Shown: piece after piece, positions 1-5,324 of the stretch | Numbering within the stretch: the first letter of the stretch is position 1 | Layout of the letters: every line of letters begins with the position of its first letter | DNA from: DATMBF01 sp035559595 | GTDB taxonomy: Bacteria > Bacteroidota > Ignavibacteria > UBA10030 | DNA: 6,333 nucleotides | NCBI GenBank assembly: GCA_035559595.1 | Contig: DATMBF010000004.1 | Location: forward strand, 1 to 6,333 | Direction: 5' to 3' | Program-made: the position numbers and the translations under genes | The notes under the pieces: model-generated | Seen by the model: only the letters and a program-made list of their open reading frames with translations | Database searches by the model: none | Told to the model about the DNA's origin: nothing

Positions 1-1088
1 TTCGTGTAGCCGCTGTCTTGATAGTAGTGAATGCCGGATTTATGATAGCGTTGACCAGCGAAGTTGAACCCGCACTTGCCGCACTTCATTAGCCCTGACA
101 GCAAATATGCGCTCTTGACGATCTGCGGATTTCCTTTCCCAAACTTACCCTGGTTGGTTGAATTTGCCTTCTCAAAAAGTTCCTTTGAGACAATTGCTGG
201 ATGAGCATTCTCGAGAATGATCCAGTCCTTTGGATCATTGATCCATCTGCGCTTCGTGGTTCCAAGTTTCATGTGGCTTTGTGGATGTTTGTTGTAGACT
301 CTGACACCGCAATAGGCCATATTGGTGACAATCGCACGAATGGAACCTTGACACCATTTCTGATCTTTATTTCGCCAACGACCCCGTTTTGGACATGGTA
401 CACCTTCCCTATTGAGCCTGTCGGCAACCATTACGTAGCCTCTGCCGGAGGCCTTCAGCTCAAAGATACGTTTAACGATCTCTACTTCGGCAGGGTCGCC
501 AAGATCCCAAACGACTTTTTCTTGGTTCCCGCGAATCCACTCGCCCGGTTTGAGAACGCGAATCTTCTGGCCGGTATCCTTGTCGACGGCAACTCTGACG
601 TATGCGTACGGAGCGGTCCCTCCGCTGGAATAACCTTTCTGTGCGTTTGCGATTGAGCCACGCAGTGTAGCCCGGGCAAGCTTCTTCGAATACTCGGACG
701 CCTCAGCGCTTTCAACCACCTCCGTTACGAAGCTGCCGATGTCGTTTTCATTCTTTGAGCTGCTGTTGATGACACGAACCCTGACTCCGTAGCGCTCAGC
801 GTGAACCTTCCAATACGTATTCTCTCTCGGATTATTTGGACGGCCCCAGCGGGATTCGTCGTAGACCAGAATGTGTTCAAAGTTGGCTCCCGATTCGACA
901 CGACGCATCAGTCGCATGAAGGCGGGGCGTTTCTCGAATGACGTACCGCTTTTGCCCTCGTCTTCGTACCACTCAATGATTTTGTAGTCGTTTGCGGCTG
1001 CCCACTTTTGGATCTCCTGCTTTTGCTGTTCAACCGAATCATCCTGCATATCGGTGGAGCAACGAACGTATCCGACAGCAATTTTCAT
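1..1088 (-). CDS. Large serine recombinase (site-specific integrase/resolvase family), 3' end off the window
   Basis: This gene encodes a site-specific DNA recombinase that would cut and rejoin DNA through a serine-DNA link, integrating or excising a mobile element. The visible 362 residues run without a stop to the left edge. Residues 5-12 (VGYVRCST) form the first strand of the resolvase catalytic domain, with the nucleophile at Ser11 and the usual Arg9 before it. YDESRWGR at 76-83 carries the two conserved active-site arginines (Arg80, Arg83). The middle part (RIFELKASGRGYVMVADRLN and following) matches the 'Recombinase' domain of large serine recombinases. MKCGKCG near residue 334 opens the zinc beta-ribbon (Cys336, Cys339), whose second half and coiled coil lie outside. 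The ATG follows a GGGGGTG Shine-Dalgarno-like box. It lies downstream of the ATPase and the 60-residue gene on the same strand. Family assignment is secure; integrase versus resolvase is not decidable. Confidence 0.95.
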   Translation of the reverse strand, partial: MKIAVGYVRCSTDMQDDSVEQQKQEIQKWAAANDYKIIEWYEDEGKSGTSFEKRPAFMRLMRRVESGANFEHILVYDESRWGRPNNPRENTYWKVHAERYGVRVRVINSSSKNENDIGSFVTEVVESAEASEYSKKLARATLRGSIANAQKGYSSGGTAPYAYVRVAVDKDTGQKIRVLKPGEWIRGNQEKVVWDLGDPAEVEIVKRIFELKASGRGYVMVADRLNREGVPCPKRGRWRNKDQKWCQGSIRAIVTNMAYCGVRVYNKHPQSHMKLGTTKRRWINDPKDWIILENAHPAIVSKELFEKANSTNQGKFGKGNPQIVKSAYLLSGLMKCGKCGFNFAGQRYHKSGIHYYQDSGYT

Positions 1089-1163
1089 GAATACACCCCC
1101 ATTGTATAAAGTAAATGAGTTGTTTTCACAGTGGGGTTAATTACGAGGATGGACATGAGAAAA

Positions 1164-1346
1164 TCAAGTCTCTTGTTGAGATTCGGGACTGGAAGGTTTC
1201 TGTCTGGGATGATTTTTTTCCCAATGCGAGATCAATAAGGAAGCGAGTCGGTCAAGAATTTCCTGAACCTCTTTCTCGGCGAAAATTCCTGCCTCGTTGG
1301 TCTCGAGCTTGAGTTCAGGCTGACTATTTGTGGGACGCCGCGGCAT
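1164..1346 (-). CDS. Small unknown protein, 60 aa, between ATPase and recombinase
   Basis: I do not recognise this protein. It is 60 residues and hydrophilic. A proline- and basic-rich start (MPRRPTNSQPEL) is followed by a predicted amphipathic helix at about 24-43 (EKEVQEILDRLASLLISHW) and a charged, polar C-terminal tail. The ATG lies four bases after the stop of the ATPase gene. There is no clear Shine-Dalgarno box, so translation would depend on termination-reinitiation from the ATPase. The recombinase begins 75 bases further on. The position suggests a small accessory factor for one of its neighbours, for example a helper of the recombinase, but this rests on position alone. Short length and lack of a recognisable family leave open that it is not translated. 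Confidence 0.45.
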   Translation of the reverse strand: MPRRPTNSQPELKLETNEAGIFAEKEVQEILDRLASLLISHWEKNHPRQKPSSPESQQET

Positions 1347-1350
1347 GGTG

Positions 1351-2364
1351 TTAGCGGTACTTTTGAGGCCTGAACAAGAAGAACGCTCGGAACACTCGGA
1401 AGACTAAGTACGCCATGAAGCCGAGTGCAGAGAAGTAGATATAGAATTCCCGATTGCTCGTTCCGAGGGAGAAGATTTTGAAAAGAGTGAAGATGCTCAC
1501 GCCAAAGATGTAGATGGGACCCATATTGAAGTAGTCGCCCTGCTCAGTTTGGCGGAGCTTTCGAATTTCCTCGGTGCTCACATACTTCTCTCGTGAACTG
1601 TGCCAGATCATGTTCTTGATGTGAAATGGGTTGCCGTTTGCCGACTTGAGAACCTCCCGCTTGTAAAGCTCGACATCGATCACATGGATCGGGTAGTTCT
1701 CGGTGAAGTGATAGATCAGCTGTGAGCAGGTCGTCTCGTCAAGTGGTTCCAATTCGATTTGATTGAATGATGACCAGATCTTTCTGAAGTGGTATGCTTC
1801 CTTGATTTGGACAATCGCTGCACAAACGACTGAAACCGTAAAAAGTCTTTCGATGAACTGCTGGTGGCTTGGAGATATGCGATCAAGGCTATCGAAGAAG
1901 AGGAGATATGGCTTCGATGAGCGGGAGAGGCTCTCCAGCACCAGGTCCTGAAGCTTCATATTGCCAAGTCCGCGAAGCTGTTTCTTGACTGTTAGCCAGC
2001 CCGCATCGGGTTCGACGGCTGGCTCAACCTTTAGGTCCCGGTTCTGATACAACTTCTCGCAGATCTCATTGAGGCAATCGCCTAATGGAGCCGAATGCTC
2101 GATATACAAGATTTTGTATTGATCGGGGCGGATACGAACGCCAAGTTGGCCGGTCAGTTGTGCGATGACATTGGCAGAGAAATCGATGCGTTTTGTCCTG
2201 CCTTCAAGGATTGCCTTTGCTTCCATCATCAGTCTGCTTTTGCCGATGCCTTTGGGACCGAGAACGAGGGTGTGCCTTCCCCGCTGGAGATTTTTGACCA
2301 GCTGATAAAGCTCGTCTGTCCTGCCGAAAAACGTTGTGTCATTTCTTAAGTCCACTGGTGGCAT
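1351..2364 (-). CDS. Membrane-anchored P-loop ATPase (AAA/STAND-like)
   Basis: A 337-residue ATPase. FFGR at about 12-15 is the strand/loop that commonly opens AAA/ORC-like and STAND ATPase domains. GPKGIGKS (36-43) is a complete Walker A, and YLLFFDSLDRI (153-163) is the Walker B with Asp158. A GNPF motif near 244 fits the helical-lid region of such ATPases. After it the protein ends in two hydrophobic segments, about 281-298 and 307-331, followed by a basic RPQKYR tail. This suggests a cytoplasmic ATPase domain tethered to the inner membrane by a C-terminal hairpin. I chose the ATG at 2364; a TTG five codons upstream (2379) is possible but would overlap the -35 box of the divergent toxin-antitoxin promoter. 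Neither start has a good Shine-Dalgarno box. It leads a same-strand cluster with the 60-residue gene and the recombinase. Substrate and role are unknown; a defence, regulatory or mobilisation function are all possible. Confidence 0.88.
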   Translation of the reverse strand: MPPVDLRNDTTFFGRTDELYQLVKNLQRGRHTLVLGPKGIGKSRLMMEAKAILEGRTKRIDFSANVIAQLTGQLGVRIRPDQYKILYIEHSAPLGDCLNEICEKLYQNRDLKVEPAVEPDAGWLTVKKQLRGLGNMKLQDLVLESLSRSSKPYLLFFDSLDRISPSHQQFIERLFTVSVVCAAIVQIKEAYHFRKIWSSFNQIELEPLDETTCSQLIYHFTENYPIHVIDVELYKREVLKSANGNPFHIKNMIWHSSREKYVSTEEIRKLRQTEQGDYFNMGPIYIFGVSIFTLFKIFSLGTSNREFYIYFSALGFMAYLVFRVFRAFFLFRPQKYR

Positions 2365-2372
2365 TTGGTAAC

Positions 2373-2402
2373 TTGACAATTGGGCCGGAGATGCCTTATA
2401 TT
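2373..2402 (+). promoter_or_regulatory. Sigma-70-like promoter of the toxin-antitoxin operon
   Basis: A perfect TTGACA -35 box (2373-2378) is followed after 18 bases by TATATT (2397-2402), a five-of-six match to the -10 consensus. TTATAT one base earlier gives a 17-base spacer. Transcription would start near 2409, about 20 bases before the antitoxin ATG at 2431. The -35 overlaps the alternative TTG start of the divergent ATPase gene. Confidence 0.75.
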
Positions 2403-2416
2403 ACAGTGTAATACAC
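2399..2416. promoter_or_regulatory. Probable antitoxin operator: two overlapping palindromes
   Basis: TATTACA-G-TGTAATA (2399-2413) is a perfect inverted repeat with 7-base arms and one central base. GTGTA-A-TACAC (2406-2416) is a second perfect palindrome with 5-base arms overlapping it, with centres five bases apart. They cover part of the -10 box and the predicted transcription start. Ribbon-helix-helix antitoxins typically repress their own operon by binding short palindromes here, so this is the likely operator. Binding is inferred from position and symmetry only. Confidence 0.6.
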
Positions 2417-2430
2417 AAGAGGTGACCACT

Positions 2431-2667
2431 ATGAGACAAAGCAAAGTTGTAACATTTTCGATTCCACCCCGGCTATTGCGGGAAGCGGAGAAGATGGCTA
2501 AGAAGGAGCAACGAACCAGAAGTGAAGTTGTGCGTGATGCGCTTCGGTTGTATTTAGACCTGCAGAGCGACAAGGGATTTCGTCGTGCCGTACGAGAACG
2601 TGCTGCTGCATTGCAGGTGGAGACTGAAGATGACATCGAGCGTATTGTGGACGAGGTTCGCAAATAA
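2431..2667 (+). CDS. Ribbon-helix-helix (CopG-type) antitoxin
   Basis: A 78-residue DNA-binding antitoxin that should neutralise the adjacent PIN toxin and repress its own promoter. KVVTFSIPPRLLREAEKMAKKEQRTRSE shows the ribbon-helix-helix fold: the DNA-contacting beta strand at about 5-11, helix 1 at 14-26, a turn, then helix 2 beginning TRSEVVRDALRLYL (29-42). The C-terminal half (about 50-78) is charged and helical and probably binds the toxin. The ATG at 2431 is preceded at five bases by GAGGTGA (2419-2425), a strong Shine-Dalgarno box. An in-frame TTG further upstream (2380) would start inside the promoter and is rejected. The stop is one base before a long hairpin that separates it from the toxin gene. 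Confidence 0.92.
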   Translation: MRQSKVVTFSIPPRLLREAEKMAKKEQRTRSEVVRDALRLYLDLQSDKGFRRAVRERAAALQVETEDDIERIVDEVRK

Positions 2668-2668
2668 T

Positions 2669-2700
2669 CCCCGTTAGAATTAAGAGGCCTTCTAACGGGG
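2669..2700 (+). promoter_or_regulatory. Intergenic RNA hairpin between antitoxin and toxin
   Basis: CCCCGTTAGAA (2669-2679) and TTCTAACGGGG (2690-2700) are perfectly complementary 11-base arms around a 10-base loop. The element starts one base after the antitoxin stop codon and ends eight bases before the toxin ATG. The GGGG that could serve as the toxin's weak ribosome-binding site (2697-2700) is buried in the right arm, while an AAGAGG box in the loop is too far from the ATG for normal use. No T-run follows, so it is not a standard intrinsic terminator. A role in holding toxin translation below antitoxin translation, or in transcript processing, is inference. Confidence 0.7.
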
Positions 2701-2708
2701 TATGCTGA

Positions 2709-3122
2709 ATGCGGATCACGCTCGATACTAACGTCTTGATTTCGTCCTGGATTGTACCCGATGGCTCGGCGGATCAAGTGATGCGCCTGGTGCGTCAAGG
2801 AGGAGTGGAACTCGTTCTTTCGCCTTTTATTCTCGACGAACTGACCCGCGTTTTGACTCAGAAGTTCAATCTTCCACGCAAGACTGTTCGAAAGGCAGTC
2901 CGCCGCATCGAACGGCTTGCCAAGATTGTCCAACCTGAGGTCACGATCGATATCATCAAAGAGAAACACGATGACAACCGCATCCTGGAGTGTGCGGTAA
3001 GCGGTCAGGTTGACTATCTGATTACCGGAGACAAAAAGCATATCCTTCCTTTGGGTTCCATTCGGGGAATTCCGATCATCACGATTAGAGAATTTCTCAC
3101 GAAATATCACGATCAACCTTAG
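2709..3122 (+). CDS. PIN-domain toxin (putative endoribonuclease) of a toxin-antitoxin pair
   Basis: A 137-residue PIN-domain protein, full length for the family. PIN toxins are Mg2+-dependent RNases that block growth by cutting RNA when the antitoxin is lost. The acidic active-site set is visible: Asp6 in LDTNVLIS, Glu44 in LDELTRVL, Asp89 in HDDNRILECA, and Asp108 in DYLITGDKKHIL. The order and spacing match the 'putative toxin-antitoxin system toxin component, PIN family' group, so the enzyme looks catalytically intact. It starts 41 bases after the antitoxin stop, beyond the hairpin, and shares its promoter. No strong Shine-Dalgarno box is free, consistent with low or controlled translation. 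The gene ends four bases before the convergent stop of the hydrolase gene. The RNA target cannot be read from the sequence. Confidence 0.93.
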   Translation: MRITLDTNVLISSWIVPDGSADQVMRLVRQGGVELVLSPFILDELTRVLTQKFNLPRKTVRKAVRRIERLAKIVQPEVTIDIIKEKHDDNRILECAVSGQVDYLITGDKKHILPLGSIRGIPIITIREFLTKYHDQP

Positions 3123-3126
3123 CACC

Positions 3127-4818
3127 TCATCGTTTCGTCTCAAGCCTTCGTATCACAAAGGTGACTTGCAGCTTGTTATTATGATACAGTTGGCGGATAT
3201 CGTGAACGATGCCGCTCGTTGTTGAGCGAATCTCGGATTGCTTCGCTGCCGCCTTTTCCTTCGAACGCAGCATCGCAATGTCATTCTTGAGTTTCTGAAT
3301 GTCGATCGCAAACTTGGTTTGGATTCTATTCTTCGCCGACAGTAGATGTGCGTAGGCTTGTCTCGAGTCGGAATATTTCAGCCTGCTTTGATCCAAAGTC
3401 AGTTCGGTTGCATATCCGTTCTCGTATTGTCTTTGTGTGTGCGCGAGGTTAAGCGAATCGTTGTCCATTCTCAGTTTGGCTTGTGAAAGCTTCTGTTCGA
3501 TTTCTGCCAATTTGAACTCGCGGTCCTCTTCGAGAGCGGTAATTTTCTGCAAGTTGAGTGCAATTTGTTGATCGTAAAACAGGGCAAGATCGCGCTTGAT
3601 GAGAATATCCTTCTCTCTGACGGTGTCTCCTTTTTGATGAAAGAACTCGATGTTCTCTTTGGGGTCGATCTGGAAGGAGATCTGAGCAAATGAGGCGACG
3701 GCCTCAATGCCATTGATCGCTTGTGCTTGGAGAGTTGAGTCGACTCGGACTTGTGTCGGCAGAAAGGCCTTTGGCTTGACCGTTCGAATTGTGAGAGCGC
3801 CTTTCGTGATGAAGATGTTCTCAAGGTTCAGTCGCTGGATGTCCTCGTAGGTGGCGTAGTTGAATCTGATGGTGTTGAAGGAGCCGACGATTGGATTGAA
3901 CGTCTTACTTTCCTGCGGAACGGAGAATGGGTCGCTTGAGCTAAGCGCGCCAAAGAGATGCGTTTCGAACCGAAAATCGAGATATGTTGATATTTGTGCG
4001 AGAAGCTGGTTGCTCATATCGACAGACCGGACAATTGTTTCTGCTGGATCACCTTTGCGGCACATGATTCGCTCTGCCACATACTCCGTTTCGTACTCCC
4101 TGCCCAAGGAATGAAGCGCTCCGTCTTTGCCTCGGAACAGGATCGTGGTGGGATTCAGCGTACCAACGATTTCAAACGTGCCTTCGATTCGCTCTTTGGT
4201 CATCATATTGTAGGCAACGAGCTCAGCAAAGACGAAATGAGTCTTGGAAAATTCGTTGTAATCCCGGACGGCCGATTCGATGTTCTTCTGCGTTGAGCGA
4301 ATGAAGCGCTCGTAGCCCTGGTGAGCAATCAAAAACGTAGGGATACAGCCGATGAAGAAGAGCAGGCTCAGAGCCTTGTCCATCTTCGAGCCAGTTTGCA
4401 GACGGTAACGGTGGGGATTGTTAACCTCCAACGGAAACACGCATTTCACTGTTGAGAAGGGATAGAACAGCTTGACTCCGTGCACGGTCATGGTATCGAG
4501 AAAGGGGTGGGAAGCATAACCGATCAGGAGACAGACATAGACGTCCGGTACGAACACCGAGAGCGGAAACAGAAGGATTGCCAGGCCACCGACGAACACG
4601 GCTGAGTGTGTGAGAGTCCTATGACCAAACCGCCGCTCAATCCTCTTCGACAGAAACGGAAACGCTCGGCCGATGAAGCTCGCTGCTGTGTCGACGTCGG
4701 GTAAGACCGAGGCTACGGCAATAACGGCGGCGTTGACAGCGTTCAGGGCTACGCCTGTGGTCGTAAGCAGGAGCAGGTAAACAAACTCAGCAAATGTTAT
4801 GTGAGTGGGGGCGATCAT
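3127..4818 (-). CDS. YdjM-type membrane metal-dependent hydrolase fused to an HlyD/membrane-fusion-like module
   Basis: A 563-residue protein of two parts. The N-terminal ~170 residues match the YdjM/DUF457 membrane metal-dependent hydrolase family. His6, LPDVD (39-43), FGHRTLTHS (64-72) and YASHPFLDT (101-109) supply the His/Asp metal ligands, set among hydrophobic segments at about 11-38, 72-106 and 148-166. The rest has no obvious membrane segment. Near its end KGDTVREKDILI (396-407) resembles the first half of a lipoyl/barrel-sandwich domain. A long heptad-rich helical hairpin follows (about 411-527), then SEIRSTTSGIVHDI (528-541), resembling the second half. That order is the membrane fusion (periplasmic adaptor) architecture. 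The ATG overlaps the stop of the previous gene (ATGA), implying coupled translation. The hydrolase assignment is firm at family level. Substrate is unknown, and the adaptor assignment is by pattern. Confidence 0.88.
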   Translation of the reverse strand: MIAPTHITFAEFVYLLLLTTTGVALNAVNAAVIAVASVLPDVDTAASFIGRAFPFLSKRIERRFGHRTLTHSAVFVGGLAILLFPLSVFVPDVYVCLLIGYASHPFLDTMTVHGVKLFYPFSTVKCVFPLEVNNPHRYRLQTGSKMDKALSLLFFIGCIPTFLIAHQGYERFIRSTQKNIESAVRDYNEFSKTHFVFAELVAYNMMTKERIEGTFEIVGTLNPTTILFRGKDGALHSLGREYETEYVAERIMCRKGDPAETIVRSVDMSNQLLAQISTYLDFRFETHLFGALSSSDPFSVPQESKTFNPIVGSFNTIRFNYATYEDIQRLNLENIFITKGALTIRTVKPKAFLPTQVRVDSTLQAQAINGIEAVASFAQISFQIDPKENIEFFHQKGDTVREKDILIKRDLALFYDQQIALNLQKITALEEDREFKLAEIEQKLSQAKLRMDNDSLNLAHTQRQYENGYATELTLDQSRLKYSDSRQAYAHLLSAKNRIQTKFAIDIQKLKNDIAMLRSKEKAAAKQSEIRSTTSGIVHDIRQLYHNNKLQVTFVIRRLETKR

Positions 4819-5090
4819 TGTAATGCGGATTGTTGGATTAGTGGATTATTGGATGATTGGGATGGCGTTGCGTTTCTGAACTTCGCCTGAGTGTAAAGCT
4901 CAACGAGCATGGACAGCCAATGGCCAGTCTGGCCTTCGTCTGGTTCATTGAGCTGCGATGCTAATTGTTCAGAGAGACGGACGATATCCTCTTTGGTGGC
5001 AATTGATGCGCCTGAATGCGGATCAATCGGAAGGTGTCCGACCCACGTTTCAATGATTTGCTGTATCATGAACCTGCGGCTTGTTGTCAT
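4815..5090 (-). CDS. Unknown 91-aa protein with repeat-derived C-terminal tail
   Basis: I do not recognise this family. The protein is soluble and mostly helical. Segments at about 5-18 (RRFMIQQIIETWVG), 33-47 and 57-69 look like amphipathic helices, and there is no membrane segment or metal motif. The ATG at 5090 overlaps the stop of the zinc ribbon gene (ATGA), and a GGAAAAGG box sits about ten bases upstream. A longer reading from 5159 would overlap that gene by over 70 bases and is less likely. The final ~14 residues (SSNNPLIQQSAL region) are encoded by a degenerate 8-base tandem repeat and look like added low-complexity tail rather than folded protein. Its stop overlaps the start of the YdjM fusion gene. 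The reading frame is convincing from context; function is unknown. Confidence 0.7.
   Translation of the reverse strand: MTTSRRFMIQQIIETWVGHLPIDPHSGASIATKEDIVRLSEQLASQLNEPDEGQTGHWLSMLVELYTQAKFRNATPSQSSNNPLIQQSALQ
4823..4862. repeat. Degenerate 8-bp tandem repeat, five units
   Basis: On the plus strand the units are ATGCGGAT, TGTTGGAT, TAGTGGAT, TATTGGAT and GATTGGGA, close to a TNNTGGAT consensus. The array covers the last codons of the 91-residue gene, just before the start of the YdjM fusion gene. It may be a small expansion that extended the reading frame into the overlap. Confidence 0.6.
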
Positions 5091-5320
5091 GTTGCGTTTG
5101 CCTTTTCCAGTTCCAGATTTAGCTCTGTGCTTGAGAGAAACAGCATGCACCGCGAGCATTTTGCTCGCAGTGGTTCGTCAAGATGGCTCCAGTTATCCCA
5201 GCGCATGTAACTACCGCACTGCGGACAGATTGCACGATAGATTTGCCCATTCTTACTGAATTCGATGACCCTATCACCGCGTCTGACGTGGTCGCACGAG
5301 CCTAATTCCTTCAATCTCAT
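5087..5320 (-). CDS. Small zinc ribbon protein (two CXXC knuckles)
   Basis: A 77-residue protein with CPQC at 32-35 and CSRC at 55-58, giving CX2C-X19-CX2C, a classic zinc ribbon spacing. An aromatic/basic stretch between the knuckles (YMRWDNWSHLDEPLRAK) could contact nucleic acid or protein. The first 30 residues (DHVRRGDRVIEFSKNGQIYRA) look like short beta strands leading into the ribbon. The ATG at 5320 has a GGGAGTGA Shine-Dalgarno box five bases upstream that overlaps the stop of the polymerase-like gene, so the two are translated together. The stop overlaps the next gene's start (ATGA). Such small ribbons are often nucleic-acid-binding accessory proteins. Here a role alongside the nucleotidyltransferase is inference from adjacency. 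Confidence 0.82.
   Translation of the reverse strand: MRLKELGSCDHVRRGDRVIEFSKNGQIYRAICPQCGSYMRWDNWSHLDEPLRAKCSRCMLFLSSTELNLELEKANAT
5148..5172. repeat. Inverted repeat inside the zinc ribbon gene
   Basis: GCGAGCA (5152-5158), TTT, TGCTCGC (5162-5168) is a perfect 7-base stem with a 3-base loop. It extends by CAC/GTG (5148-5150, 5170-5172) after one mismatch. It lies over the codons of the second CXXC knuckle, so it may be a by-product of coding, or an RNA hairpin affecting the downstream gene's translation start about 60 bases further on. Confidence 0.4.
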
Positions 5321-5324
5321 GAAT

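Noticed and set aside
201..656. A 151-codon plus-strand open frame
   Set aside because: It lies wholly antisense to the recombinase coding sequence, which has intact catalytic motifs. No ribosome-binding site or family resemblance.
1089..1163. Possible promoter for the recombinase (TATACAAT on the minus strand about 12 bases before the ATG)
   Set aside because: No acceptable -35 box at the right distance, and the predicted transcription start would fall within the ribosome-binding site.
2669..2700. Reading the toxin-antitoxin hairpin as an intrinsic terminator
   Set aside because: The following bases are not T-rich on either strand, and the toxin gene immediately downstream needs read-through.
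2346..3143. A 265-codon open frame on the minus strand across the whole toxin-antitoxin region
   Set aside because: It is antisense to two genes with clear family motifs and a strong promoter. Its own translation is Arg/Ser/Asn-rich with no recognisable motif, so it is a shadow.
3471..3824. A 117-codon minus-strand frame inside the hydrolase-adaptor gene
   Set aside because: Alternative frame of a well supported gene; Ser/Arg-rich composition typical of a frame-shifted reading of helical coding sequence.
4815..5159. Longer 114-residue version of the unknown gene starting at 5159
   Set aside because: It would overlap the zinc ribbon gene by more than 70 bases, while the ATG at 5090 gives the same four-base overlap as the next junction and has a GGAAAAGG box upstream.
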